Below, one piece after another: positions 23,201-35,200 of a DNA stretch of 64,000 nt. This DNA is from Aspidiotus rigidus. Lineage: Eukaryota; Arthropoda; Insecta; Hemiptera; Diaspididae. A program made the translations under genes and the position numbers. The notes under the pieces were generated by a model, which was not told the DNA's origin, did no database searches, and saw only the letters and a program-made list of their open reading frames with translations. The stretch covers positions 5,732,501-5,796,500 of the forward strand of contig JAVHKY010000012.1 of the NCBI GenBank assembly GCA_035079385.1. The letters run 5' to 3'. Each line of letters starts with the position of its first letter. Positions within the stretch are counted from its first letter, which is position 1.

Positions 23201-26200
23201 TTACTGAGACATGTATTGTTTCAAAATAAAAACCTCTTCACTTTCCTGAAGAAGATGTGAACGCAGAAAGATTAAAAACGATACCAGCACATATTTCAAC
23301 AGAATCAAACGCGACAAGATAAATTTGTAGTCAGAATGACCGAATGGCCTTTCTTAATGACGAGGACGTCATTGTGTGTCAAAATGGCCGTGAACGTGCT
23401 CAACCAAATTATACCACAAAAACTCGGTTTGAATCCTCATTCCTCAATTAATGCCACGAGAATGTTAACCTTCAAAGCTGTCGAATTGAAGGATATTTTT
23501 TTGAGTTCAACGTCGGGACGACGTTGATGTCAGTATGGCCGTGTAAACTGTGAAACCCAATAATCGCAGAATCATCGACTCGAGAGCACACGAGATTATT
23601 ATTATGCTTAGCAATCTATATTATCTGTACTATACCGTAGTACATACGGTACAATGATCATTAAATTGTAAAGCAACAGCGAATAAACATCTCTTGAAGA
23701 TAAACCGAACTACGAAGATTATATATATGATAGGAGGGGGACTTGGAGAAATTTCGACTCTCGAGCCATATATGATAGGAAGGGGACTTGGAAAAATTTC
23801 ACTCTCGAGCTATATATGATAGGAGGGGGACTTGAAGAAATTTCGACTCTCGAGCCATATATGGGGGGGGGGGGGGGCTTGAAAAATTTTTTACTCTCGT
23901 GCCATATATGATACAGGGGGGGGGGAACTTGGAAAAATTTCGACTCTCGAGCCATATATGATAGGGGAGGGGGGGGGGGGAATTTCAACTCTCGAGCTAT
24001 ATATGATAGGAGGGGGACTTGGAGAAATTTCGACTCTCGAGCCATATATGATAGGGGGGACTTGGAAAAATTTCTACTCTCGAGCCATATATGATGGGGG
24101 GGGGGGGGCTTGGAGAAATTTTGACTCTCGAGCTATATATGATAGGAAGGGGACTTGGAAAAATTTCGACTCTCGAGCTATATATGATAGGAGGGGGACT
24201 TGGAGAAATTTCGACTCTCGAGCTATATATGATAGGAAGGGGACTTGGAAAAATTTCGACTCTCGAGCTATATATGATAGGAGGGGGACTTGAGAAATTT
24301 CGACTCTCGAGCTATATATGATGAGAGGGGGACTTGGAGAAATTTCGATTCTCGAGCCATATATGATAGGGGGGGGGGGGACTTGGAAAAATTTCGACTC
24401 TCGAGTTATATATGATAGGAGGGGGACTTGGAGAAATTTCGACTCTCGAGCCATATATGATAGGGGGCGACTTGGAAAAATTTCACTCTCGAGCTATATA
24501 TGATAGGAGGGGGACTTGAAGAAATTTCGACTCTCGAGCCATATATGGGGGGGGGGGCTTGAAAAAATTTCGACTCTCGTGCCATATATGATACGGGGGG
24601 GGGGGAACTTGGAAAAATTTCGACTCTCGAGCTATATATGATATGGGGGGGGGGAGGACTTGGAAAAATTCCGACTCTCGAGCTATATATGATATGAAAG
24701 GGACTTGAAATATACAATTGGAGATTCGAGAAAAATTTAGACTCTCAAACTTTGTTACACTAGGCTTACAGTACGTGTAGGCCTTCTTTATACTAGCTTT
24801 ATCTAGGTCTAGGCTTCTTTGAATTTTCAATACCAAATCCCATTTGACTCATAAAACAGGTTCCCTGCGTTTCTCGTTCAACTTCGTTAAGGAAGCCGTC
24901 GTTTTTTCCAAGTCCCCCTCCTATCATATATATATAGCTCGAGAGTCGAAAATGTTCCAAGTTTTTTGCTGGAGAGTGGACGGCGCACGGCGAATTTCTC
25001 AAAAAGCCCTCCATAAAACAGATTCCCTGTTAAAATGCTTGGATGAAAGGAAAATTAGGGGAGTCAGCTTTTGCTGATCACTTGGTCGAAGTGGTCACAA
25101 TTTTAAAGAGGGGCCCGAAGTTCCCCTCCCTAGGGAAAATTCGTACTTCAAACGTCTGGCTCTTGAGGAAATATAAATCCTCTGACAAAAGAATAGTTGT
25201 GGAGTTACCGTTTTGAACAGGGTCATTCCTGAAGAAGGACTGATCGAACTAGTCTACGGGAATGATTCACATTTCAATGGCTCGTAGATTCGGTCATGGA
25301 TCCGTTTGATATCGCGTGTTCTTGTTGGTGTTGGGTTCAGTTGCCAGTGCTGCCATGAGTACGGATTAATCCGTATTTGTATGGATTTTTGGACCCGGAA
25401 AAAAAAAGTACGGATTTTCGTTAAATTCTGGTTTCTTACGCATTTTTCCAGTTTTACCGTTCCGGAGCCGAATTATATCACTCCGGAGCCGTTATACAAG
25501 CCCGGAGCCGGTTTATTATGTTCCGGAGCTGGTTAAAATGTATATTTCATGGAAAAAATCCGTACTTGGGAAAAAATCCGTAAAAATCCATATTTACAAT
25601 AGGGGGAAAAAAATTATCCGGATATTTAGAAATGTCACATGGCAGCACTTTGCTTTCTATACTCTGAGAATGGCTGATTAGCCGAAAGTGCTCAATGTTT
25701 TCAATTTCGTGCGTCTTTTGTTTTACTCTTTTGATTATTCTCTTAATCTTTAAAGTAGATCATAAGGTACTGATTGACCGTGGATTTTTTTGAGGCTTCC
25801 CACTGAGGGGGGGGGGGTGATGGATCTTTTTCTTTTAGTCGAACCTAAAAATGGGTTAGCAATTTTTGGAAGTTTCTGAAAACGCTCACTCTTTCTCTTC
25901 CATAATGCCTCTACCAACTTACTTAGCAACTGCAGAAAGAAGCTGTTTTAAACGTTGCACGTGTGCGATTCTTCCACACTATTCTGTAGTCCTACGTGAA
26001 ATATTATTAAGTTAGAGCTTTGTAAAAGGATTTCTGACGGGCTTTTGGGACAATCTCAAGAGCTGTTCTTCTTAATTTAATATTCCAAGTTGACCATTTT
26101 TCTACTAAAGAGTGATGAATCTCCGAAATTAGTTTGTAATACACTGATGAAAATCGAAGGAGACTCGATGCCTTCCCGTGCATTTACCCGAACACTTTTT

Positions 26201-29200
26201 CCCGAATGACATTAACCCCAATTGTTTTTTATCCGAATTACATTTTCCCGAATGATTTTTTACCCGACAAAGTTTTACCTGAAAAAAATTTCCCGAATGT
26301 TGCTTTTCCAGAAAAATTCTTCCCCCGAAAAATTTGTACCTGAAAAAAATTACCCGAATGTTTACTTTTCCAACCCACTCTCCGGCGGTCCCTGCTCCAA
26401 TCATGGATTACTTCAACAAAACATACGGGTCGGCCGGCTGTACGTGCAAGGCGAACAGGGGGAAGAGGAGGAAGAGGAGAAGGTTTGCAGTCGTCGCAGC
26501 AAACAGCAATACCACGAAGATATGAACCGAAACTTTGGAGCCATTATGCAGCTGCTGTCCACAAATTGCACCGCACTAATCATACAGCTGAAGGCTGGCA
26601 CAACCGATTTGGCCTTGTCGTCTCCAAGAACCACCCTGACTTGTATTCATGCTTACTCGAGTTCCAAAAAGAGCAGGCATATACTGAATCCAGTCTGTCG
26701 GATTTAGCTCTGGGAAAACGGATAAAAGCCTCTCCAAAACGGCAGTGGACCACATTGCAACAACGCATACAGGACATCGCATTAGAGTACGAGGTCCACA
26801 AGGATGCCGGGACAGTATTAGATTACCTTCGGACGTTGGCACATAACATTGTCCTTCATTGAGAAGTGTTAGCCTAGGCAAAAATGAAATAAAGAAAGTC
26901 TCGTTTGATAAAGGCCACTAGCTGGGCCGAAACGTCACGATCTTTTAATAAAAAACGGTGCGGGAAAAGCCTCGTTATTTCATTTAAATAAAAATGCTTC
27001 ATTTCATGTCTTTCTGAGCACTGCTCGTTTTAAGACGTGTACTGCAATATTGAGGAAATAAATGTCGGAGTATAAAAGGTTTAATGACCTGCATTTTTCA
27101 AAATTTTTCAGGAACAAAAATTCAGGATAATGTACTTCCAGGTTAAAATCATTCGGGAAAAGAAAAATCGGGATAATGTGTTCAGGTCATAATTATTCGG
27201 GAAAATGTAATTTGGACTAAAAACCATTCGGGAAAATGTAATTCGGATTAAAAACGATTCGGGAAAACGTGTTCGGGTAAATGCACGGGAATCGACTCGA
27301 TGATCCATCGAATTTTGCTTGCGACTTTCTTAGATGTATGAAGACTGTTACTGCACTCTCACACCATCGAATAAGGTTTCCTTTTGTGTACCACGTTCCA
27401 CGAATACAAAAAATAATTGGAGGGAATTACAAAGCTGAAGAAATTGCGAGAAAAAACTTACGGTTATGTTATCGCCGTGTACTAATTCGATGGTGGAATG
27501 TTTTCTTACAGATTGGGCCGATGAAATGGTTTCCAAAGCCGAAATATTGAGATTAATATACCAGGGACGATTTCTGCATAGTAATGTTACGTTAGGAGCC
27601 CTTGCGCTACCATTTGGTAAGACTACTGTGATGCACCTTGTACCAAGAGAAACTTTACCCGAACCAAATTCACAAGGTACGTAATAATGATAATAATTTC
27701 TAAGCGAGACCATCCATTGCATAATATTTTCTCGATAAAAATTCGTCGTCGCCGTCGTCGCGAAAATATAATACCTCCGACGACAGACCGAATAAACTAG
27801 GGAGAAACTAATTAAAAATCGTTTTACGTAATGCGCCCGCGTAAAATATTCTCGGTGCACGAAATAATTACAACTGCCAAATAATTTTGTTAGCAAATTT
27901 TCGACATATTCTAACCAGTAGCAGGTCTGGGACGTGTTTCTCAATGCACGCGTTCGATAGGAAAACACGTGGTCGAATTTATTCTCACTCAAGGTCGGTT
28001 GTGAGTGCTCGAAAAGTGGATGTTATCTATGTGGTACATGAGCTATTTATGTGTATAATCTTTTCTGGCTTACGTTCTCCTAATGGTGTTTCCGGGAATG
28101 ACTGTTCCCGGTACGCGCATGTCACCGAACTGGACCCTTATACGATTGTCTGCCATGTCGTAGGAAAGACTCCCCGAAGAGAGTGGGCGTTTCAATTAGC
28201 GGTGAACGAGCAAGCGTCAAACAGAACCGCATACTCTTTTAAACTCATCAACATTTGGTTTTTAGAACTGATGTACACGTGTTTTGGAAAGCGATTACCT
28301 TTTACGAGAAACGTCGAGGGGTTCGAGATGGTGACAAATCTCTCAAGAGAGTTATTTATTGTGTTTGTCAAACGAATTAGATAATTGTATAATTATAAAT
28401 ACTTTATTCAGAATTGTGATCATGCTTTAGGATACGTATACGTATTGGCATGTGGAACTTGTTGATAGCGTACGAGCATGCAAATAGCGAAGATGGAATG
28501 CGTTTAAGAAAACATATTGTTTCTTTCCCAGCGTTCAATGGATTCTCTAGAATGCAAGTTCGGAAAAATATGGAAAAACCTTAACAGAGTTGAACGAAGG
28601 GTTGAAGGGAACCTGTTTTATGGGGCAGGTGGGATCTGAAAAATGTATGATGTCACCAGATTGTGACGTCACGGGCTTTGTTTTCGAGCTATATAATATG
28701 AGAAGGACTTGGAAAAATTTCGACCTCCAAGCTATATGATGGGACGAGGACTCAGAAATATATTTTGTCCGCTATTCTACTTTATAACCGTATACCAAAG
28801 CATGCTCACATAGATAATAACAAGATCGTCGTCGTTTGCACTCATGGAGGTAGCGGTTATACCGAGTTGTAGGGTAAACACGGGTTTTGGGACGAGTGGT
28901 CGATGCTAGTAAGGTGGGGACGGTAGTACCACCGTTGACACCCCCTCCCAGCGACTCGAGTCCACTTTGCTCTTTTTTTTTTTCATGTTTAGCGCACAGA
29001 AACAAAGTTTCTTCTATTGCTACTCTCTTCTTTAACTCATCATTGAAAAGTACATTTGCACACAGAAACAAAGTTTCTTCTTGCTACGTCAAATCTTTAT
29101 TAATACAAGAGTACTGTTTGTAACAAAGTATATTAAAGATAGCTCACAGAAACAAAGTTTCTTCTAGCTTCTGTAAAGTTAATACTGTATATGTCGTTGA

Positions 29201-32200
29201 TTCATATATAAATACACTTATGAGTACCTACATCACTATATCACTATTATACATATCATTTATTGGCCATAAGTTATCTCTCTCAGGTTTAGTTGCTTAT
29301 TGGTTCTTTTTAGATGACCTCAGCAGACTGTCCCTGCAATAGACAAAGGGCTGTTGCGGGAGCGGCTTTGTTAAAATATCGGCCAGCTGTTTGTCTGTGC
29401 CAACTTGTTCAATTCTCATCAAGTTCTCAGAAATATATTCTCTTATCTTAAGGTGTCTTATTTCCATATGTTTGACTTTTCCTTTCCCAACTCTTGTTGA
29501 GGCTTGTTGCAATGCTGCAAAGTTGTCTTCATAAAGAGTAGCAGGAAAAGTGTTAATCTTCAGAGTTTCTTTCGTCAGGTATCCTAAATATAATACTTCT
29601 TGGGCAGCCTCATTGAGAGCAGTGAGTTCAGCCTCGCTTGTATGTGATGCTATACTCCTTTGGAGGCGGGAGCACCAAGTCACAGGAGTCTCAAATAGTC
29701 GCACTACAAATCCTGAAGTAGATCTGCGAGTAACGTCTCCTGCATGGTCCGCATCAACATAGGCATCAAGTATACCTGGCAGACATGCTTCTTCATTAGG
29801 AAAGATATTATCCAGTTTAGGACACATGATTCCATAGTGAGGAGTTAGGGATAAATAGTGAAGAACACGCTGGGCAAGTGTCCAATGGAGTGCTGTTGGT
29901 TGAGTTTGGAATCGTGCTAAATAATGTATTGAAAAACTAAGATCAGGTCTAGTATAGTTTGCAAGAAAAATTAAGGCACCAATAACTTGGCGGTATGGGA
30001 AAGATTCTTGGTTAAGTAGGGCTATTTTCTTATGATCAGAAAGTTGTGGCATTGGGTTAGAAGACCACATTGAAACGTGCAAATTTGAGTTGTTAGCAAT
30101 ATAGTATTGGTTAACAACTGCTTTTGCATAGGACTTTTGATGAAGAAAAAGCTGATTCTCATGTTTCTCAATTTCAATCCCAACAAAGGTTTTTGGAAAA
30201 CCCAAGTCTTTTATCTCATAGCGCTGTGATAAAGCTTCAAGTGTTTGATTCATACCAACCTCATCATTACCAGTTAGCATGAAATCATCAACAAATGTGA
30301 GTATGATTGTAATGAGACCTGTATCCCACTTTGTGTACATACAAGGTTCTCTTGGATTTCGAGTGAAGTTGAGTGATTTTAGGAAAGAATCTATTTCTCG
30401 ATTGAAGCAAATAGGTGCTATATCAAGCCCATATAAAGCCTTATTGAGCTTGCATGCAAATTTCTTTGAGTCTGAATCAATTCCCTGGGGAATTGAAACG
30501 TATTTCTCTCGATCAATTTTCCCATTTAGGAAGGCATTATGAAAATCAATCTGTTTCATATCCCAACCAAATTTTGACGCTACCACAAACATCCATCTTA
30601 TTGAAGTTGCTGAAGGTGTAGGTGAGGCTGTCTCAAGTTTTGAGGCTTTATCCTTATCTCTACACCCTATAGCTACTAATCTCGCTTTATAAGTTCCATT
30701 TGATTTGATAGAAAATATCCATTTCAACGGAATCACCTGTTTCCCTTTAGGTCTAGGGACAATGTCCCAGACTTTGTATCTTGCCATCGCATCCATTTCT
30801 TTCTTTATGGCCAGTAGCCATTTTTCTGCATCGGGACCATTAACTGCCTGCTTATAGGTGAGTTTTTGGTCCTGATGAGCTGTGAATATATTTTTATCAA
30901 ATTCACCAAAATGATCATATCTCATCTTCAGCATATTGATACGGATATCATTTGCATCATCATCCCAGTCATACTCAATTTCTTCTTCTATTTCTTGAAC
31001 AGGCTCCTCTACGGTAGAGTCACCTTGTTCATCATTTAAGACGTCACAATGTGACTCTTCGCCCCCTCCATTTGAGGAAAGGTTCTCTATAGGAATAGAA
31101 TTGGAACATGTACAGGGAGTGGATGTTCTTTCAAGATCAGAAAATAGATTTTTAAGAAGTTCAAGGTTTTCTTTGGATGGAAAATCATCTTTGAAAAGAC
31201 AATTTTCATTTATCGACACATTGCAAACCTCATCAATTTTCTTAGTTTTGGGATCAAAAACTCTGTAACCTGTGTTAGTGAATCCCACTAAATAACAAGG
31301 ATTTGATCGCTTCACAAATTTTCTACCAGATGGTACAGTCTCATCTAACACATTAACCAGTGAGCCAAATATTCTTATTTGACTAACATCAGGTTTCTTA
31401 TTAAAAAATTTCTCATATGGAGTCCTAAAGTTCAAAGCTGAATGGGGTGTTCTATTATATAACCAACAAGCAGTTTCAATAGCTATACCCCACATGTTCT
31501 CTGGTATTCCTGATTGTATCAGGAGTGCTCTCCCTCGTTGAGTCAACGTTTCTTGAACTCTCTCTACCAGACCGTTATGCTGATGGCAATACGGCTCTGC
31601 AGGGTCTGTCTTCACATCATATTTATCTAGAATTTCGGAAGTTGCATAGGATAAAAATTCGGGAGCATTGTCACATCGCAGGAGATTGAATTGACCAGGT
31701 GTTGGATATTTTGCTCGAAGATACCGATAGGCTTCATTCAAATAAGTGGGGGTCTCACTTCTTGACTTCATAGGGAAAACCTGTAGGAATCGGGAATAGT
31801 CATCAATCACAGAATGTATATAACGATTCTTATCAGGGTATGTTACTGGAGTGATTGGACCTACTACATCAGTATGTACCACTTCACCCACTCTCGTTGC
31901 TCTTTCTCTATCTTTTTGAAATGATTTTCGTTTCATTTTTGCACAAGCGCATTCATTACAATTTGCAATTGAGGCAGTAGGGATCAGATCTCCAATGCCG
32001 TCAGCTGCATATCTCAGATGACTCAGATAGTTGGCAGAAATATGGCCCATACGACGATGCCATAAATTGCCTTCATTCTTAAGAAGTTGGATTTTCTCAG
32101 GTGATAATTTTCGCTTAAGTTTTCGTTGATTATTACGACGAATAACTTTTAGACAATTAATTATCTCTTTATTTTTCTTGACAGATTCAGAATGAGATTT

Positions 32201-35200
32201 AGGATTACAAGTAGAAAAAGAAGTTATTTTCTTATCATCAATATAGGCGTCAATACGATAAAGATTCTTTTCTGTTTTGAGGAGAGCGAGTTCTCGATTC
32301 AGGGTCCTGGAATAAATACAACCAGAATTTATATCAAGGAGAAAGAATGTTTCAAATTGTACATTAAATTTGTGACAGCTTAGAACAAAATCTGAGATTT
32401 CAGGAACGTGTTGGACATCAAGAAGAGTAATAGGAGTATATTCATTTTCAAATTTAAGGAGCAGAGGTAACTCACCACCACCAATAGAAAAACATTCAAT
32501 ACTAGAGAGAGCTGTTTTCACTGGCTTAGGTGTCTTAAATCTCTTATAATTGACTAAGAGTTCACAGTCATATACTATATGATGGGACGCAGCAGAGTCA
32601 GTTAGTAGTGATATGGTTCTCTTAAAATTCTCATGAATGTTACACAAATTCTCATTCGTACCTGATTTCTTTGTCCCTTTTAATTTAGGGCAATCTTTTG
32701 CTATATGACCGTACTGTTTACATCCCGGATTATAGCACAATCTTCCCGGGCGGTTACATTCCTCCGCCGTGTGAAAAAATTCACCACAGATGCGGCACAG
32801 AATTTTTGCCTTCTCTTCGTCGGACATCGATCGCAGTTTTGCACGTTGCTCCGCGGTATAGATACCGCCAAGAGTCTGTGCACCTCTCTTCTCATTTGTT
32901 CGTTGCTTCCTCCGAGAGTCGGTTTCAGCGAACGAATCTTTCTCTTTATCATTAAACTTTCGTTTTTCGCCTGTTTTTACAGACGTATTCTTTCGTACTG
33001 ATTCGTGATCTAGCTGGAGAAAATTTGCCTTTATTTCTTCAAATGATTTCATCTCCGCAGATGACGTAATATTGTTGTAAAAAGACGCATACAAAGTACC
33101 AGGTTCATTAATTTGCTGTATCTTCTGGAGAAAAGTCGCAGCCAAAAACTCATCACAGAAGTTTGTGTTGACTAACAGGAAATCCTCTACGCAGTTGTCA
33201 AAATCGGCAACAAATCTCGCTGCATCATATCCAATCTGGAACCTTAACTTCGTAAATCGACTGTTGAGTTCGATGTAATCACGCATCCGTGTTTTAGTAT
33301 ACATTTTCTCGAGTTGAGCGATTGCCGCAAACGGTGTTTTTGCCTTTTGTATTTGTAATTCAATACTTCTTGACACCGACGCTTGAATACACTGCATCGT
33401 CCGTGCATTCAAAAGAGACCGATATGATGGTGATATATTTACACCTTCCACACCATTTTCAGATTCGATAAATGGCATCAACATATTTGCTTCCAAATGG
33501 AGTTCGAGTTTTCCTCTCCATCTGCGATAATTTCGATAACCTTTCAGTTTCTCTTTTTCGTCGAACACAGGCACAGCGAAGGATGGTGTGCGGTAGTTTC
33601 TATCCAGTTCCGCCATCCGTTTTTCCTCTGGATTATTCGTATTATTCGGTAATGCATCGACGGTAATTCCCGGTATTTGAATCGCTCCCGTTTTCATGAG
33701 ATTTATGAAAGATGCTAATACCGCTGCATTCTGATCGACTTGAGAATTAGTTGACGTACCGGCTGTATCATTCGACGTTGACGAATTTTCAGCGTCGCTG
33801 TCCGTGGTACGCGTTCTCACCATTCTAACTGAATAATTGGGTGGTTTTCAAAACAACAAAATAACTTATCTTAAAAATCGTAAAAAAAAATTTGCATTAA
33901 TGCATTAATGTCCGCTATTCTACTTTATAACCGTATACCAAAGCATGCTCACATAGATAATAACAAGATCGTCGTCGTTTGCACTCATGGAGGTAGCGGT
34001 TATACCGAGTTGTAGGGTAAACACGGGTTTTGGGACGAGTGGTCGATGCTAGTAAGGTGGGGACGGTAGTACCACCGTTGACATATTTTATGAGGGGCAC
34101 TTCGAAAATACGACGGCTTCCTTAACGATATTGAACGAGGAACGCTGGGAACCTGTTCTATGGGTTGAAATAATATTTTCTTAACACGTACAACGAAAAC
34201 GCTCTTTCTACAACGCTTTTTGGTAGCGAAAGTGGCGTTTATCCGGTACTGTCAAAACTGTGGGCGAAAAACGTGACGTGAGTCACCGAAAGTGTTTTTT
34301 CACTACTTCACTAGTGCAAATTTACTTTCGCGATTGAGAGTTCCGTTGTACTTGTTAAAAAAAGTAACTCGCTTGACTACATACGAAAGCGAGCGTTCGT
34401 ACTCGGTGTGATTGCTGCACTCACTAACGCTCGCGCAGCAAACTTCACACTCTCGTACAAACGCCCGCTTTCGTAACTAGTTAAGCAATCTACTATTTCC
34501 CAACACATACAACGAAAACGCTCTTTCTGCAATAGTTTTCGGTAGCGAAAATAGCCTTTATCCGTAACCGTCAAAACTGTGGCGAAAAACATAACGTGAG
34601 TCACCGAAAGTGTTTTTTCACTAGTGTAAATTTACTTTCGCGATGTTTTCGGAGCTTTTTCGTTGTATCTGTTGGAAAAAGTAACTTGCGTGACTACATA
34701 CAAAAGCGAGCGTTCGAAACTATTTAAGCAATCTACTATTTATGACCCGCATTAAGATATAACTCCTTCAAGTAACTAGACATGCAATGCTTTGTACAGC
34801 AATCAGCTTAGCCCCTTCAATGAGGTAGGTATGCAATGCTTCAAACACCATAAGTCCCCCTTCTATTGTCATACATTACAGGTCGCGGCTCGAAATTTTT
34901 CCATGTATATAGGTCGGAAGTCGAATTTTTCCGAGTCCCCCTAAGTGGACCAGAGAGATGTTACAAGTTGGAAGGGAGTTCGCGCTAAATTCACTCCGGC
35001 GCAAAAACGCGGAACGTTGGATGTATACTTTAAATCTACGAAATTCATACCTCAATTATATCTTCAATATGCGCCCCTACTCAACGTTGTACGGCTTTTT
35101 AGAGCCGTGTTATGCACCAAAATGTGATAAAAATCATCAAAAATAAAAAATTATTCAAACTTTCCTATTTTACTTGATTTGAAACTGAAATTTAACGCTG

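Larger units (their letters stand above)
21167..23722. mobile_element. Non-autonomous LTR element with identical 181-bp LTRs
   Basis: Two direct repeats of 181 bp, identical as far as I can read, lie at 21167-21347 and 23542-23722. Each starts TGTAAACTGTGAAACCC and ends CGAAGATTAT. A 5-bp duplication, ATATA, flanks the element (21162-21166 and 23723-23727). Removing the element with one ATATA restores a normal 45-bp unit (CTCGAGTTATATATGATAGG). The 2.2-kb interior has no gag or pol that I recognise. It begins ATCAGAAGTGGGATAAG, a plausible primer-binding site, and is mostly a 60-bp tandem array. No clear polypurine tract precedes the right LTR. It most resembles a TRIM/LARD-type parasite of an autonomous LTR element elsewhere. 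Identical LTRs mean a recent insertion. Confidence 0.85.
20408..25029. mobile_element. Composite non-autonomous repeat inserted in PLE copy 3
   Basis: This block interrupts the PLE endonuclease codons. Inside it, related ends of about 75 bp face each other at 20613-20690 and about 24955-25029 (AGGGAACCTGTTTTATGG, CTTTTTGAGAAATT, GCCGTGCG). Both are flanked by TTAA (20609-20612 and 25030-25033). An inner module of ~190 bp is inverted between 20408-20600 and 24700-24905 (CGACGGCTTCCTTAACGAAG, AAGCCTAGGCCTAGAT). The rest is 45-bp tandem repeat, itself interrupted by a 2.56-kb LTR element. No transposase was seen. The TTAA sites and short G-rich ends suggest a piggyBac-type non-autonomous element, but the module left of the first TTAA is unexplained. 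Confidence 0.65.
19225..25780 (+). mobile_element. Penelope-like element copy 3, split by a 4.6-kb insertion
   Basis: The 5' part (19225-20407) encodes RT from YGLPEIRKEGVP to the start of the GIY-YIG domain. The 3' part resumes near 25,030 with the rest of the endonuclease (GKLGESAFADHL in one frame) and the 3' untranslated end, reaching about 25,780. Residues before the gap (RVDEH) and after it (AWMKG) align with consecutive residues of copy 2, so the intervening 20408-25029 is a clean insertion. The 3' end contains GCCGAAAGTGCTC, the counterpart of AACCGAAAGCGCTC in copies 1 and 2. Copy 3 is more diverged than those two and is the older insertion. Confidence 0.85.
26171..27293 (+). mobile_element. 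Mutator-like (MULE) element, internally deleted
   Basis: The termini CCTTCCCGTGCATTTACCCG and its inverted counterpart GGGTAAATGCACGGGAATC face each other. They are flanked by an exact 9-bp duplication, GACTCGATG (26162-26170 and 27294-27302), the size typical of Mutator superfamily elements. Each terminal ~150 bp is itself an array of TTCCCGAAT/CATTTTCCCG blocks about 20-30 bp apart. The interior holds only the C-terminal part of a MULE transposase. It lies just upstream of a UBL3 exon. Confidence 0.82.
28766..34083 (-). mobile_element. Full-length Ty1/copia retrotransposon
   Basis: Two identical 175-bp LTRs (28766-28940 and 33909-34083; TGTCAACGG..GCGGACA on the coding strand) enclose one long open frame. 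A 5-bp target duplication, TATTT, lies at 28761-28765 and 34084-34088. Total length is 5,318 bp. Identical LTRs and an uninterrupted polyprotein point to a very recent insertion that may still be mobile. It lies antisense to UBL3, in its second large intron. The sequence after the 5' LTR on the coding strand (TTAATGCATTAATGC) is an unusual primer-binding region. Confidence 0.95.

Noticed and set aside
27887..28384. 165-codon open frame in the UBL3 intron
   Set aside because: No recognisable domain, no homology that I know, and no splice or promoter signals; length is possible by chance.
32192..33001. Plus-strand open frames opposite the copia polyprotein
   Set aside because: Antisense shadows of a well-supported 1,508-codon frame.
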